Source: Flavobacteriales bacterium
GTDB taxonomy: Bacteria; Bacteroidota; Bacteroidia; Flavobacteriales; Flavobacteriaceae
DNA: 52,764 bases
Direction: 5' to 3'
Assembly (NCBI GenBank): GCA_004214175.1
Contig: SGZH01000005.1
Coordinates: 1 to 52,764 of the forward strand
Shown here: positions 16,450 through 26,492 of the stretch, piece by piece
How positions within the stretch are numbered: the stretch's first letter is position 1
How the letters are laid out: the number at the start of each line of letters is the position of its first letter
Translations under genes and position numbers: made by a program
Notes under the pieces: model-generated
Seen by the model: the letters and a program-made list of their open reading frames with translations, nothing else
Databases searched by the model: none
Told to the model about the DNA's origin: nothing

Positions 16450-17760
16450 ATGCAAACACTAAAAAAAGGTAGTAAAAAGTTGTTAAATGCCTGGGCATTC
16501 TATGATTGGGCAAACTCCGTTTACAGTTTGGTTATAGCTTCATCAGTATTTCCAATTTATTATCAAGCTTTATTTAGTTCTGCTGGTATTGAATACATCA
16601 CTGTTTTTGGAGGCACTATTAGAAGCACTCCGCTTATAACCTACACCACTGCAATTGCATTTATTTTTATTTCTTTACTAATTCCGATACTTTCTGGGAT
16701 TGCCGATTTTGTTGGAAACAAGAAAGTGTTTATGAAATTTTTCTGTTACCTAGGTGCGTTTTCCTGCATGGGGCTTTACTTTTTTAGTTTAGAAAATATT
16801 TTAACAAGTTTATTATTTTATTTTTTAGCCCTAATAGGTTTCTGGTGTAGTTGGAATTTTTACAATTCATACTTGCCAGACGTAGCTTATCCTGAGCAAC
16901 AAGATAAATTAAGCGCCAAAGGATTTTCATTAGGCTATATTGGAAGTGTATTATTGTTATTATTTAACTTAGCAATGATCATGTTTCCTGAAAGTTTTGG
17001 ATTTGGAGATGATGGAGAGTCAAAGATGAAAGCAATGCAAATTTCATTTATATCCGTAGGTCTATGGTGGTTACTCTTTAGTCAGTATACCTTTTATTAT
17101 TTGCCAAAAGGAAATATAACTACTAATACAGTTACTTGGCATATTCTTTTTGATGGTTATAGGGAATTAAAAAACGTATACCGTTCCCTCTCTGAAAATA
17201 GAGTTTTAAAAAGATATTTATATGCTTTCTTTGTATACAGTATGGCAGTTCAAACAGTAATGCTTGTAGCTACTTATTTTGGGGAACAAGAAATTAATTG
17301 GGGTAACGATAATCAAAAAACAATAGGTTTAATTTCTAGTATACTAATTATTCAGTTGGTTGCCATAATAGGAGCGCAATTAACCTCAAAAGCCTCAAGT
17401 AAATTTGGTAACTTACCTACTTTAATTGTAATAAATGGAATTTGGGCATTAATTTGCGTAGCCGCTTTTTTTATGACGACAGCATTGCAATTTTATATTA
17501 CTGCTGGATTTGTAGGTATGGTAATGGGTGGTATACAGGCACTGTCTAGATCAACCTATTCAAAATTCCTACCCAATACAACGGATACAACATCTTATTT
17601 TAGTTTTTATGATGTTTCTGAAAAAATAGGGATTGTAATTGGAATGTTAATTTATGGTTTTATTGATCAATTCACAGGGAGTATGCGAAATTCAATAGTA
17701 TTTTTAATGTTGTTTTTTATTGTAGGAGCACTTTTATTATTGAGAGTTCCAAAGAAATAG
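16450..17760 (+). CDS. MFS transporter, UMF1/Atg22-like family
   Basis: 436 aa inner-membrane protein with about 11-12 hydrophobic segments. The opening NAWAFYDWANSVYSLVIAS is diagnostic of the Atg22-like branch of the major facilitator superfamily (BtlA-type, COG2270). In yeast Atg22 exports amino acids from the vacuole; bacterial members are uncharacterised, so the substrate is unknown. Late motif GGIQALSRSTYSKFLP is also shared by the family. The next gene has its own promoter element, so this is likely a single-gene unit. Confidence 0.85.
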   Translation: MQTLKKGSKKLLNAWAFYDWANSVYSLVIASSVFPIYYQALFSSAGIEYITVFGGTIRSTPLITYTTAIAFIFISLLIPILSGIADFVGNKKVFMKFFCYLGAFSCMGLYFFSLENILTSLLFYFLALIGFWCSWNFYNSYLPDVAYPEQQDKLSAKGFSLGYIGSVLLLLFNLAMIMFPESFGFGDDGESKMKAMQISFISVGLWWLLFSQYTFYYLPKGNITTNTVTWHILFDGYRELKNVYRSLSENRVLKRYLYAFFVYSMAVQTVMLVATYFGEQEINWGNDNQKTIGLISSILIIQLVAIIGAQLTSKASSKFGNLPTLIVINGIWALICVAAFFMTTALQFYITAGFVGMVMGGIQALSRSTYSKFLPNTTDTTSYFSFYDVSEKIGIVIGMLIYGFIDQFTGSMRNSIVFLMLFFIVGALLLLRVPKK

Positions 17761-17782
17761 TATATTCTTCACAATTTTTATT

Positions 17783-17790
17783 TATGTTTG
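17783..17790 (+). promoter_or_regulatory. -7 promoter element (TATGTTTG) for the three-repeat lipoprotein
   Basis: Exact TAnnTTTG that contains the ATG at 17784 used by the ORF track. Transcription from it would begin near 17797, after that ATG, which supports the second ATG at 17820 as the real start. Confidence 0.5.
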
Positions 17791-17819
17791 TTGTTATTAC
17801 AAAAAATAAATTGCTGTTT

Positions 17820-19217
17820 ATGAAAATTTTAAAATACGTTAAGTGGACCATTGCACTTTTCATAGTTTTTACCCATATTTCTTGTGTAAATGAACCTTTA
17901 GAAGGAGATTTTCCTCAAGATGATGGTTCTATAATTATTGATGATGGAGAATTTAGAGCTAATGTTGGTATTAACAATTTTTCTACAAACCTAGCCGCAG
18001 GAGTTTTAAATAGTACTAATTTACTGACAATCATAGGAACAATAGCTGATACAGGTGAAAGTATCATTCTAACAATAGAAAATCCTGGAGTAGGAACTTA
18101 CAATCTGACTGCTGGCCTGGGTACTCTTAATAGTGGTGCGTATATTCAAACAAGCTCAGGAAATCCATATATATCAGATGGAACTTTTGGAGTTTCTGGA
18201 CAATTAAATATTACAGATTTCGATACTGAAAACACTAAAGTTTCTGGGACATTTAGTTTTACGGGAGTACGAGTTGCTCTAGATGTCGACGGCAATCCAG
18301 TTTTGGACAGTAATGGTCAGCCCACTCTTGAGACTCAGGAAATAACGGATGGTATTTTTAGCAAAATACCTTATACTACAGAAGACCAAGGTGGTGGAGG
18401 TACCCCAATTACTGATGAATTTTTTGCCAAAGTCGATGGAGTTAATTTTGATGCTGAATCAGTAACGACATCCCTAAATACAGTAGCTGGTGTATCGGTA
18501 GTAAAAATAGTAGCTGTTAATGAGCTAGGAGAGATTATTAGAATCGATATACCAGAAGATCTCGGAATTGGAACTTATGCCATGGAATCACTTTCAGATG
18601 GAACGAAATTGATTGGCTTGTTTAATCCAGCAACAGTTGGAGAAAATTTAACCTCTAATCCTGGAACTATAAATATTACAAGATTCAATATTTTTACTGG
18701 AGTTATTGAAGCGACTTTTGAGTTTACTGCGACAGATCCCTTAGGACAAGATCCGAGTATTGCAGAAATAACAGAAGGTTCTTTTAAAGTAGATTATATA
18801 TCTTCTCCTGGAGATACAGTTACGAGTTTTGCTGCATTTATTGATGGCGATTTTTTTGGTCCGGACTCTATCTTTGTGGGAGAGACTATTTTTAATGGAT
18901 TATCTCGTTTTAATATAACAGCAATAATATCTGATACAGGTCAAAAGATGGGATTATTTTTTCCAACTGATATTGAAATAGGAACCTATGAAATGACAAC
19001 TAACTTAATAGATGGCTCTGAAAAATTTTGTCAATACACACCAGAAATTGGTGAAACGATAACTTACATATCAAATCCCGGAACCTTAACTATTTTGGAT
19101 TATGATCAAGAAGCAGGTTTTGTAGAAGGAACTTTTACTTTTACTGCCGTTGATTTAACAAATCAAGACCCAGTGATATTCGAAATTACAGAAGGAGAAT
19201 TTACTATCGAGTTTTAG
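17820..19217 (+). CDS. Lipoprotein with three tandem ~130-150 aa repeats (DUF6252-like)
   Basis: 465 aa from MKILKYVKWTIALFIVFTHISC, a lipoprotein-type signal with a loose lipobox. The mature part holds three copies of one module: EFRANVGINNFSTN, FFAKVDGVNFDAES and FAAFIDGDFFGPDS begin each, and each contains a matching strand (NPGVGTYNL, EDLGIGTYAM, TDIEIGTYEM) and an ending VSGTFSFTG / IEATFEFTA / VEGTFTFTA, then EITDG or EITEG. This pattern resembles the DUF6252 family, usually found as a single copy. Surface-exposed, function unknown. Followed by an intrinsic terminator. Confidence 0.78.
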   Translation: MKILKYVKWTIALFIVFTHISCVNEPLEGDFPQDDGSIIIDDGEFRANVGINNFSTNLAAGVLNSTNLLTIIGTIADTGESIILTIENPGVGTYNLTAGLGTLNSGAYIQTSSGNPYISDGTFGVSGQLNITDFDTENTKVSGTFSFTGVRVALDVDGNPVLDSNGQPTLETQEITDGIFSKIPYTTEDQGGGGTPITDEFFAKVDGVNFDAESVTTSLNTVAGVSVVKIVAVNELGEIIRIDIPEDLGIGTYAMESLSDGTKLIGLFNPATVGENLTSNPGTINITRFNIFTGVIEATFEFTATDPLGQDPSIAEITEGSFKVDYISSPGDTVTSFAAFIDGDFFGPDSIFVGETIFNGLSRFNITAIISDTGQKMGLFFPTDIEIGTYEMTTNLIDGSEKFCQYTPEIGETITYISNPGTLTILDYDQEAGFVEGTFTFTAVDLTNQDPVIFEITEGEFTIEF

Positions 19218-19302
19218 AATATACGACTTATTAAATCATAAAGCATATTTTACGGTATAACCCATTATTGGAAGATCATAATACCCTTCTTTGTCTAGGG
19301 CC

Positions 19303-19332
19303 CCTCACATATTTTTATGGAGGTTTTTTTTT
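19303..19332 (+). terminator. Intrinsic terminator after the three-repeat lipoprotein
   Basis: CCTC(A)CAT / ATTTTT / ATGGAGG followed by nine T. One bulged A in the stem. Confidence 0.75.
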
Positions 19333-19463
19333 AGATTATTAAAATGGTCCATTATTTATTAATCTAAAAATTTTAGAACCAAATTAATTTTAAACATCAA
19401 TACAAAAAAGTAGTTATGGCATTAAATAAAATGGCATAACAATTGACTTATTATTATGAATAA

Positions 19464-19500
19464 ATATCTAAAATTAGTTTGAATGCCTAATTTTAGATAT
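19464..19500. repeat. Perfect 14-bp inverted repeat upstream of lon
   Basis: ATATCTAAAATTAG, nine-base spacer TTTGAATGC, CTAATTTTAGATAT. All 14 positions pair. It lies 84 bases before the lon ATG. There is no T-tract after it, so it is not a standard terminator; it could be an operator or a hairpin in the lon leader. Confidence 0.75.
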
Positions 19501-19583
19501 CTAATTGATAAATAATAAAAATAAAGGATAACATCATTATTTACTAGATGTAAATTTTGTGACATAATGTCCTAAATAATTAT

Positions 19584-22037
19584 ATGGCTAGATCAAAAGT
19601 AACATCTCTCGACAGTTTGTCATTTCAAGATATTAATGAAGATGCAGAATTAATACCCTTAATGACACCTGAAGATGAAGAGGCAATGAATAAAGAAGAA
19701 TTACCTGAAATTTTACCAATATTACCTTTGAGGAATACTGTATTATTTCCAGGAGTTGTTATCCCCATTACTGCTGGAAGGGATAAATCAATTAAATTGA
19801 TAAATGAAACTAATAAAGGAAATAAGATAATTGGGGTAGTTTCTCAAATTGATGAAAATATTGAAAACCCTGAATTAAAAGATATTAATAAAGTTGGAAC
19901 TGTTGCTAAAATTTTGCGAGTATTAAAAATGCCTGACGGTAATACTACCATTATTTTACAAGGTCAGAAAAGATTTGAAGTAAATGAAATAATTACTTCA
20001 ATCCCCTATATGACCGCTACTATAAAAGAGGTTCCAGAGGCAAAACCCGCTATTGAGAATGAAGAATTTAAAGCAATAATTGATTCAATAAAGGAAAAGT
20101 CACTTCAGATTATTAAAAGCAGTCCTAATATTCCTTCAGAGGCTGCCTTTGCTATTAAAAATATTGAAAGTTCTTCATTCCTAATAAATTTTGTTTCATC
20201 CAATCTCAATGTTTCAGTTGAGGATAAACAAAAACTATTAGAAATTAGTGATTTAAAAGAGCGTGCTATGGAAACATTGCGCTTCATGGAAATTGAATTA
20301 AAAAAATTATCACTTAGAATTGATATTCAGTCGAAAGTAGAAAGTGATATTAGTCAACAACAAAGGGAATATTTTCTTCATCAACAAATGAAAACAATTC
20401 AAGAAGAATTGGGAGGTAATACTTCGGAGGAAGAAATAGAAGAAATGCGTCATAGATCCAAAAAGAAAAAATGGAATCAAGAGGTAGCTAAACATTTTGA
20501 TAAGGAATTGGCAAAATTACAAAGGATGAATCCTCAAGTTTCTGAATACGGTATACAACGTAATTATTTAGAATTATATCTAGATCTTCCTTGGGATGCT
20601 TATAGTATTGATAAATTTGATTTAAAAAAAGCTCGTAAAATTTTAGATAGAGATCATTTTGGATTAGAAGATGTTAAAAAACGAATTATAGAATACTTAG
20701 CGGTGTTAAAACTTCGTAACGATATGAAATCTCCAATACTTTGCCTGTATGGCCCCCCAGGAGTAGGTAAAACCTCTCTTGGTAAATCAATTGCAGAAGC
20801 TTTAGGTAGAAAATATGTAAGAATGTCATTAGGCGGATTAAGAGATGAATCTGAGATAAGAGGACATCGTAAAACATATATTGGAGCTATGCCTGGTAGA
20901 ATTTTAAAAAACGTAAAAAAAGCAGCAACTGGTAACCCGGTTTTTGTTTTAGACGAAATAGATAAACTATCTACTGGAATTCAAGGAGATCCTTCTTCTG
21001 CTATGTTAGAGGTGCTTGATCCTGAACAAAACAATTCCTTTTATGATAATTTTTTAGAAGTTGGTTATGATTTGTCAAAAGTTATGTTTGTAGCTACTTC
21101 AAATAGTTTAGGGACTATTCAGCCTGCTCTTCTTGACCGTATGGAAATTATCAATGTATCAGGATACACAATTGAAGAAAAAGTAGAAATTGCAATAAGA
21201 CATTTATTACCCAAGCAGCTGCTAGATCATGGTCTAACAAATAGTGATTTAAAAATTGGAAAACCACAATTAGAAAAAATAATAGAGGGATATACAAGAG
21301 AAAGTGGTGTTAGAGGATTGGAAAAACAAATTGCCAAAATGGTTCGATTTGCAGCTATGAAAATTGCAATGGAAGAGCAGTATAATGCAAAAATATCAAA
21401 TGAACAAATTATTGAAATATTGGGTGCCCCAAAACTCGAAAGGGATAAGTATGAGAATAATGATGTGGCTGGAGTAGTTACAGGTCTCGCATGGACACGA
21501 GTTGGAGGTGATATTTTATTTATTGAATCAATCATTTCTAAAGGTAAAGGAGTACTTACTTTAACTGGAAATTTAGGGAAAGTAATGAAAGAATCCGCTA
21601 CTATAGCGATGGAATATATTAAGGCAAATGCAGGTTTATTAGGGCTTTCAGTTGATGTCTTTAAAAAATATAATGTCCACATACATGTTCCTGAAGGAGC
21701 TACACCAAAAGATGGTCCAAGTGCAGGTGTTACGATGCTAACCTCACTAGTTTCTTTATATACTCAAAGAAAAGTTAAGCGTAGTATTGCAATGACTGGA
21801 GAAATAACCTTGAGAGGTAAGGTTCTTCCTGTAGGGGGAATAAAAGAAAAGATATTAGCTGCTAAAAGAGCTCACATAAAAGAAATTTTACTTTGCGAAG
21901 AAAATAAGAGAGATATTGAAGAAATTAAGCCTGAATATATTAAAGGTTTAAAATTCCACTATGTTAAAGATATGAGCCAAGTAATTGACCTTGCATTAAC
22001 AAAACAAAAAGTGAAAAATGCCAAATCGATTTCTTAA
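19584..22037 (+). CDS. lon: ATP-dependent protease Lon
   Basis: 817 aa cytoplasmic AAA+ serine protease that removes damaged and regulatory proteins. N-terminal substrate-binding domain from about residue 45 ([19 protein letters not shown]), coiled coil around 200-300, Walker [12 protein letters not shown] near residue 390, Walker [11 protein letters not shown], and the protease domain with catalytic Ser713 in PKDGPSAG and Lys754 in [13 protein letters not shown]. Complete and of normal length. The next gene is porQ after a 157-base gap. Confidence 0.97.
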   Translation: MARSKVTSLDSLSFQDINEDAELIPLMTPEDEEAMNKEELPEILPILPLRNTVLFPGVVIPITAGRDKSIKLINETNKGNKIIGVVSQIDENIENPELKDINKVGTVAKILRVLKMPDGNTTIILQGQKRFEVNEIITSIPYMTATIKEVPEAKPAIENEEFKAIIDSIKEKSLQIIKSSPNIPSEAAFAIKNIESSSFLINFVSSNLNVSVEDKQKLLEISDLKERAMETLRFMEIELKKLSLRIDIQSKVESDISQQQREYFLHQQMKTIQEELGGNTSEEEIEEMRHRSKKKKWNQEVAKHFDKELAKLQRMNPQVSEYGIQRNYLELYLDLPWDAYSIDKFDLKKARKILDRDHFGLEDVKKRIIEYLAVLKLRNDMKSPILCLYGPPGVGKTSLGKSIAEALGRKYVRMSLGGLRDESEIRGHRKTYIGAMPGRILKNVKKAATGNPVFVLDEIDKLSTGIQGDPSSAMLEVLDPEQNNSFYDNFLEVGYDLSKVMFVATSNSLGTIQPALLDRMEIINVSGYTIEEKVEIAIRHLLPKQLLDHGLTNSDLKIGKPQLEKIIEGYTRESGVRGLEKQIAKMVRFAAMKIAMEEQYNAKISNEQIIEILGAPKLERDKYENNDVAGVVTGLAWTRVGGDILFIESIISKGKGVLTLTGNLGKVMKESATIAMEYIKANAGLLGLSVDVFKKYNVHIHVPEGATPKDGPSAGVTMLTSLVSLYTQRKVKRSIAMTGEITLRGKVLPVGGIKEKILAAKRAHIKEILLCEENKRDIEEIKPEYIKGLKFHYVKDMSQVIDLALTKQKVKNAKSIS

Positions 22038-22194
22038 ATTTAAAATACTTATTAAGAAAACCTTTTTTTTGTAACCCTAAAAAAACAGTATTTATAGTAG
22101 TATTTATAACTTTTTATTAATATCATTTATTAATTTATTTGAAATAAAATAAAATTGAAATCGTTAAATCTTCAGATAAAGCAATTACGCTTAA

Positions 22195-23211
22195 ATGAAT
22201 AAAAATATTATTTTATTTTTTATTGTATTTTCATCATATTTGACAAATGCTCAAATTGGTGGTAAGAACGCCTATCAATTTTTAAACCTTACAACATCTC
22301 CAAGAATGGCAGCATTGGGAGGTAAAAATATTACTAATTACGATTACGATCCCACACAAGCTCTAATAAATCCTGCTACGATTAATCCTTCTATGGATAA
22401 TCATTTATCTGTAAATTATATTAATTATATAGGTGATATCAATTATGGTTCCGCTGCTTACGCTTATCTATGGGACAGAAGAACACAAGTGCTTCATGCT
22501 GGAGTATCTTATGTGAATTATGGAAATTTTGATGGTTACGATGAACAAGGAAATACAACCAATAACTTTTCTGGTTCAGATATAGCTTTTTCTGTTGGTC
22601 ATGCAAGAAATATTGCTTTTACTGATTTTTATATTGGTGCAAATTTGAAATTTATATCTTCAACTTTAGAACAGTATTCTTCTTTTGGTATAGCTTTAGA
22701 TATAGGAGTTATTTATGTTTATAAGGATTGGGATTTAAATATTTCAGGGGTTGTTAGGAACATAGGAACCCAAATTAAACCCTATGACGCAGTCAATGAA
22801 CCCTTGCCTTTAGAGGTAATATTTGGAATATCTCAATCTTTATTAAATGTTCCAATTAGATGGCATCTTACTTTTGAGAATATGCAGGTTTGGAATATTG
22901 CTTTTGCAAATCCAAATAGAGATGAAACCGATTTAGAGGGAAATGTAACTACTGAAAAAATAAATTTTATTGATAATATTTTTCGACATACTATTATTGG
23001 TATAGAATTATTTCCAGATAAAGGATTTAACTTGAGATTGGGGTATAATTTTAGAAGGGGAGAAGAGTTAAGAATTATAGAAAAAAGAGCTTTTGCTGGG
23101 ATTAGTGCAGGATTTTCAGTAAAGTTTAACAAATTAAGACTAAGTTATTCCTATGCTAAGTATAGTTCTGCAGCTGCTTCAAGTTATTTTGGACTCATAT
23201 TAAATCTTTAA
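22195..23211 (+). CDS. porQ: Type IX secretion system protein PorQ
   Basis: 338 aa outer-membrane barrel protein. Signal peptide MNKNIILFFIVFSSYLTNAQ, then the PorQ opening IGGKNAYQFLNLTTSPRMAALGG and LINPATINPSMDNHLSVNYINY. In the T9SS, PorQ works with PorU, PorV and PorZ in the complex that cleaves the sorting domain of cargo and attaches the cargo to the cell surface. cmk follows after 53 bases; the porQ-cmk pairing is common in flavobacteria. The PNGase F-like protein encoded downstream carries the type of C-terminal domain this system handles. Confidence 0.9.
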   Translation: MNKNIILFFIVFSSYLTNAQIGGKNAYQFLNLTTSPRMAALGGKNITNYDYDPTQALINPATINPSMDNHLSVNYINYIGDINYGSAAYAYLWDRRTQVLHAGVSYVNYGNFDGYDEQGNTTNNFSGSDIAFSVGHARNIAFTDFYIGANLKFISSTLEQYSSFGIALDIGVIYVYKDWDLNISGVVRNIGTQIKPYDAVNEPLPLEVIFGISQSLLNVPIRWHLTFENMQVWNIAFANPNRDETDLEGNVTTEKINFIDNIFRHTIIGIELFPDKGFNLRLGYNFRRGEELRIIEKRAFAGISAGFSVKFNKLRLSYSYAKYSSAAASSYFGLILNL

Positions 23212-23264
23212 TAATTTTATGCTTTATTTTTAATTAACTAACTTATACCCATTATAAAATAATA

Positions 23265-23960
23265 TTGAAGAAAATAATAATAGCAATAGACGGATATTCT
23301 TCCACTGGTAAAAGTACTGTAGCTAGACAATTAGCAGATTATTTAGATTATATTTATGTTGATTCTGGTGCTATGTACAGAGCTGTAGCCTTATTTGCTT
23401 TACAAAATAACTACCTCTCTAAAGATCATTTTGATAAACAATCACTCTTAAAATCGTTACCTGATATTAAAATAGAATTTAAAAAAGAGGATACAAATTG
23501 TCATGCAGATATATTTTTGAATGATAAGAATGTAGAAAAAGAAATCAGAACGATGTACGTATCCAACTTTGTGAGTCCAATAGCAACTCTATCAAAAGTT
23601 AGAAAAAAGTTAGTTTCTATACAGCATCAAATGGGAATTAAAAAAGGAATAGTAATGGATGGTCGAGATATTGGTACTGTTGTTTTTCCTGATGCAGAAT
23701 TAAAAATATTTATGAATGCCAATACCCAAGTTAGAGCATTGCGAAGGTACAACGAATTAATTCAAAAAGGACAAAATGTTAGTTATGATGAAATTCTACA
23801 TAATGTAAAAAAAAGAGATTTGATGGACACAACAAGAGCTGATTCACCGCTTGTTAAAGCTAAAGATGCTATAGAAGTTGACAATTCTGAAACCAACAGA
23901 GAAGATCAATTTCACACCATATTACAATTGGCGAAAGATAGAATTGCAAAAAGAATTTAA
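23265..23960 (+). CDS. cmk: Cytidylate kinase (TTG start)
   Basis: 231 aa enzyme that makes CDP or dCDP from CMP or dCMP. Starts with TTG: the frame opens KKIIIAIDGYSSTGKSTVAR, which is exactly where the family begins, and no ATG is available near. P-loop GYSSTGKST, CMP-binding YVDSGAMYRAVALFAL, KGIVMDGRDIGTVVFPDAELK and the lid RRYNELIQKGQ. Normal length. Probably co-transcribed with porQ. Confidence 0.94.
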   Translation: MKKIIIAIDGYSSTGKSTVARQLADYLDYIYVDSGAMYRAVALFALQNNYLSKDHFDKQSLLKSLPDIKIEFKKEDTNCHADIFLNDKNVEKEIRTMYVSNFVSPIATLSKVRKKLVSIQHQMGIKKGIVMDGRDIGTVVFPDAELKIFMNANTQVRALRRYNELIQKGQNVSYDEILHNVKKRDLMDTTRADSPLVKAKDAIEVDNSETNREDQFHTILQLAKDRIAKRI

Positions 23961-23963
23961 ATT

Positions 23964-23980
23964 ATTAGAAAATTTCTAAT
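23964..23980. repeat. 17-base palindrome between the convergent cmk and pheT ends
   Basis: ATTAGAAA / A / TTTCTAAT, exact, in the 31-base gap between the two stop codons. No T-run follows on either strand, so its use as a terminator is uncertain. Confidence 0.5.
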
Positions 23981-23991
23981 TGTTACCCTAG

Positions 23992-26418
23992 TTATCGTAA
24001 TATGGCTCCAAAATCTTTTTCAAAATTCTGTTGAAGCTTTTTCATGATCTTATCAATTTGCTTGTCTGTCAGCGTCTTTTTTTCGTCCTGCAAAGTAAAA
24101 CTGATAGCGTAGGACTTCTTATCTTTAGGTAATTTACTTCCAGTGTATACATCAAATAAATTGATGTTTTTAAGTAAATTTCTTTCTGATTTTATAGCAG
24201 ATTCTCTTATAGAGTTAAAGGAAATATTTTTATCTAGTAACAAAGCAAGATCTCTTTTTACTTTTGGGAATTTAGGGATTGTTTTTAACTTAAAGTTTTC
24301 AGTTTCTATCTGTTCTAGAACACTATCCCACTTAAAATCTGCATAAAAGACTTCGGAATCAATATCAAAATGGGATGTGATATTTTTGTTTAAAATTCCA
24401 TAATCAACAATTAATTTATCATCAATTTGGTATGCTAATCCTTCTGAAAAAATAGGATCTTTTGTTTCTATTTCTTCAAAATTAACGATTCCTAGGCGCT
24501 CTAAAAGAGCATTTATTACACCTTTAAAATAGAAGAAATTACTTTTTTGAGAATCTAGTGTCCAGTTTTCATTGTTTTTCAAACCAGAAACAATAATTGA
24601 CAAATGTTTAGGTTCTTGAAGACCTTCTTTAAAATTATGATATGTTTTACCAAACTCAAATAGCTTTATATTACTATTTTTTCTATTTTTATTATACATT
24701 AAAGCCTCTAAAGCACTAAATAACATAGATTGCCGCATAATTGACAAATCATTACTCAATGGGTTAAGCATTTCTACATTATGATTTGGAATTAAATTGT
24801 CTGATAATTCTATATGTTTGGGAGTAGTAAGAGAATTACCCATCATTTCGTGAAAGCCCAGTGCTGTTAACTGATTACTAATTTTATTTTGTATTTGATA
24901 ATCTTCAATAATTTGATTAGATGAAATGGATGCTTTTAATTTTTCTGTGAATTGAATATTGTTATAACCGTAAATTCTTAAAATTTCTTCAATCACATCG
25001 GCTTCGCGAGTTACATCGTTTCTATATGCAGGAATAGTCATTCCTAAACCGGCTTCAGTAACATTATTAATTTTAATTTCTAAAGATGTTAAAATTTCTT
25101 TTATAGTTTCTCTAGGGATTTCTTCACCAATAAGATTTGTTGTACTTTCAAAGTTTAAAATTACTTGATGATCTTCAATTTTTTTCGGATAGATATCGAT
25201 AACATCACTAGTAATTTCTCCTCCTGCAATCTCAGTTATTAATAAAGAAGCTCTCATTAACGCGTATTCAGTTATATTTGGATCGATACCTCTTTCAAAA
25301 CGAAAAGATGCGTCTGTGTTTAATCCGTGACGTTTTGCAGTTTTACGAATACTAACCGGATTAAAGTATGCGCTTTCTAAAAAAATGCTCTCTGTGGATT
25401 CGGAAACACCACTATCGATTCCACCAAAAACTCCTGCAATACACAGAGGTTTTTCGATATCACAAATCATTAAGTCATCTTTATGTAGTTCTCGCTCAAG
25501 ACCATCCAAAGTGATAAATTTAGTCCCTTTTTTGACATTTTTTACAATAATTTTGTCGCCAGAAATTTTACTACTATCAAAAGCATGAAGAGGCTGACCT
25601 AACTCATGTAACACATAATTAGTAATATCGACAATATTATTGATAGGAGTCAAGCCAATTGCTTTTAATCTATTTTGCAACCATTGTGGAGATTCAGTCA
25701 CTTTAATTCCACTAATTGTTACACCACAATATCTTGGTGCCAAATGATTGTTCTCTACTTGAACATCTATTTTGTGAGTTCTATTCTCAACTCTAAAATT
25801 ACTATTTGAGGGAGTGATTAACTCTAATTTAACGTCTTTCCTCAATAAACCTGCCTTCAAATCTCGAGCGACTCCCCAGTGGCTCATGGCATCTGCTCTA
25901 TTAGGAGTTAAGCCAATTTCAAAAACCTGATCATTTTCTATATTAAAAATTGTTGAGCATAAAGTCCCTGGAATTAACATATCATCCAAAACCATAATTC
26001 CTTCATGATTTTTCCCCAGTCCTAACTCATCTTCTGAGCAAATCATTCCATGACTTTCTTTTCCGCGTATTTTTCCTTTTTTAATTTTTAAAGGACTTCC
26101 ATCCTTTTCATAAAGTATCGTGCCGATTGTAGCTACAGGTACTTTTTGATTGATAGCTATATTAGGAGCTCCACAGATTATTTGAACAATACCAAAAGTT
26201 CCAATATCTACTTTTGTAACTTTTAAACGGTCCGCATTTGGGTGTTGTTTACATTCTATAACATGTCCAACCACAATTCCTTTAAGGCCTCCCTTTACAG
26301 AAACGAAATCCTCAATTCCTTCAATTTCTAATCCTAGGTCCGTTAATAAATCACCAGTTTTTTGGGCATCCCAATTTATATTAATAAATTGTTTTAACCA
26401 GTTATATGAAATTTTCAT
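23992..26418 (-). CDS. pheT: Phenylalanine--tRNA ligase, beta subunit
   Basis: 808 aa. Charges tRNA-Phe as an alpha2-beta2 enzyme. Order: opening MKISYNWLKQFININWD, OB-fold tRNA-binding domain (VGHVIECKQHPNADRLKVTKVDIG, ~40-150), B3/B4 editing domain, B5, core ligase-like fold, and the C-terminal anticodon-binding FDX-ACB domain (FPKVKRDLALLLDKNISF to the end). Complete. pheS is not in the window, so the two subunit genes are split, as is usual in Bacteroidota. Confidence 0.96.
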   Translation of the reverse strand: MKISYNWLKQFININWDAQKTGDLLTDLGLEIEGIEDFVSVKGGLKGIVVGHVIECKQHPNADRLKVTKVDIGTFGIVQIICGAPNIAINQKVPVATIGTILYEKDGSPLKIKKGKIRGKESHGMICSEDELGLGKNHEGIMVLDDMLIPGTLCSTIFNIENDQVFEIGLTPNRADAMSHWGVARDLKAGLLRKDVKLELITPSNSNFRVENRTHKIDVQVENNHLAPRYCGVTISGIKVTESPQWLQNRLKAIGLTPINNIVDITNYVLHELGQPLHAFDSSKISGDKIIVKNVKKGTKFITLDGLERELHKDDLMICDIEKPLCIAGVFGGIDSGVSESTESIFLESAYFNPVSIRKTAKRHGLNTDASFRFERGIDPNITEYALMRASLLITEIAGGEITSDVIDIYPKKIEDHQVILNFESTTNLIGEEIPRETIKEILTSLEIKINNVTEAGLGMTIPAYRNDVTREADVIEEILRIYGYNNIQFTEKLKASISSNQIIEDYQIQNKISNQLTALGFHEMMGNSLTTPKHIELSDNLIPNHNVEMLNPLSNDLSIMRQSMLFSALEALMYNKNRKNSNIKLFEFGKTYHNFKEGLQEPKHLSIIVSGLKNNENWTLDSQKSNFFYFKGVINALLERLGIVNFEEIETKDPIFSEGLAYQIDDKLIVDYGILNKNITSHFDIDSEVFYADFKWDSVLEQIETENFKLKTIPKFPKVKRDLALLLDKNISFNSIRESAIKSERNLLKNINLFDVYTGSKLPKDKKSYAISFTLQDEKKTLTDKQIDKIMKKLQQNFEKDFGAILR

Positions 26419-26440
26419 GCTTGCATAAAGTTACAAAGGT

Positions 26441-26448
26441 CAAATATA
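26441..26448 (-). promoter_or_regulatory. -7 promoter element for pheT (TATATTTG on minus strand)
   Basis: CAAATATA on the plus strand. Exact TAnnTTTG, 22 bases before the pheT ATG. A small palindrome CACATGTG (26456-26463) lies just upstream. Confidence 0.45.
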
Positions 26449-26492
26449 CTACTTCACATGTGTTTTTTGGACATTTTTAAATATAAAAATTT

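Larger units (their letters stand above)
19218..19583. other. 366-base intergenic region ahead of lon
   Basis: Holds no ORF that I would call. It contains the terminator of the upstream lipoprotein gene (19303-19332), a direct repeat ATGGCAT at 19416 and 19431, the 14-bp inverted repeat at 19464-19500 and a small palindrome GACATAATGTC at 19561-19571 just before lon. No exact TAnnTTTG at a fitting distance was found; TAAATTTTG near 19550 is one base too long. For a protease gene that is usually stress-induced, an alternative control is plausible but not shown. Confidence 0.6.

Noticed and set aside
21227-21682. 151 aa minus-strand ORF inside lon
   Set aside because: Lies over the Lon protease domain; codon content follows from the coding strand.
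22087-22108. Direct repeat AGTATTTATA twice, 12 bases apart, before porQ
   Set aside because: A/T-rich and short; likely by chance at this base composition.
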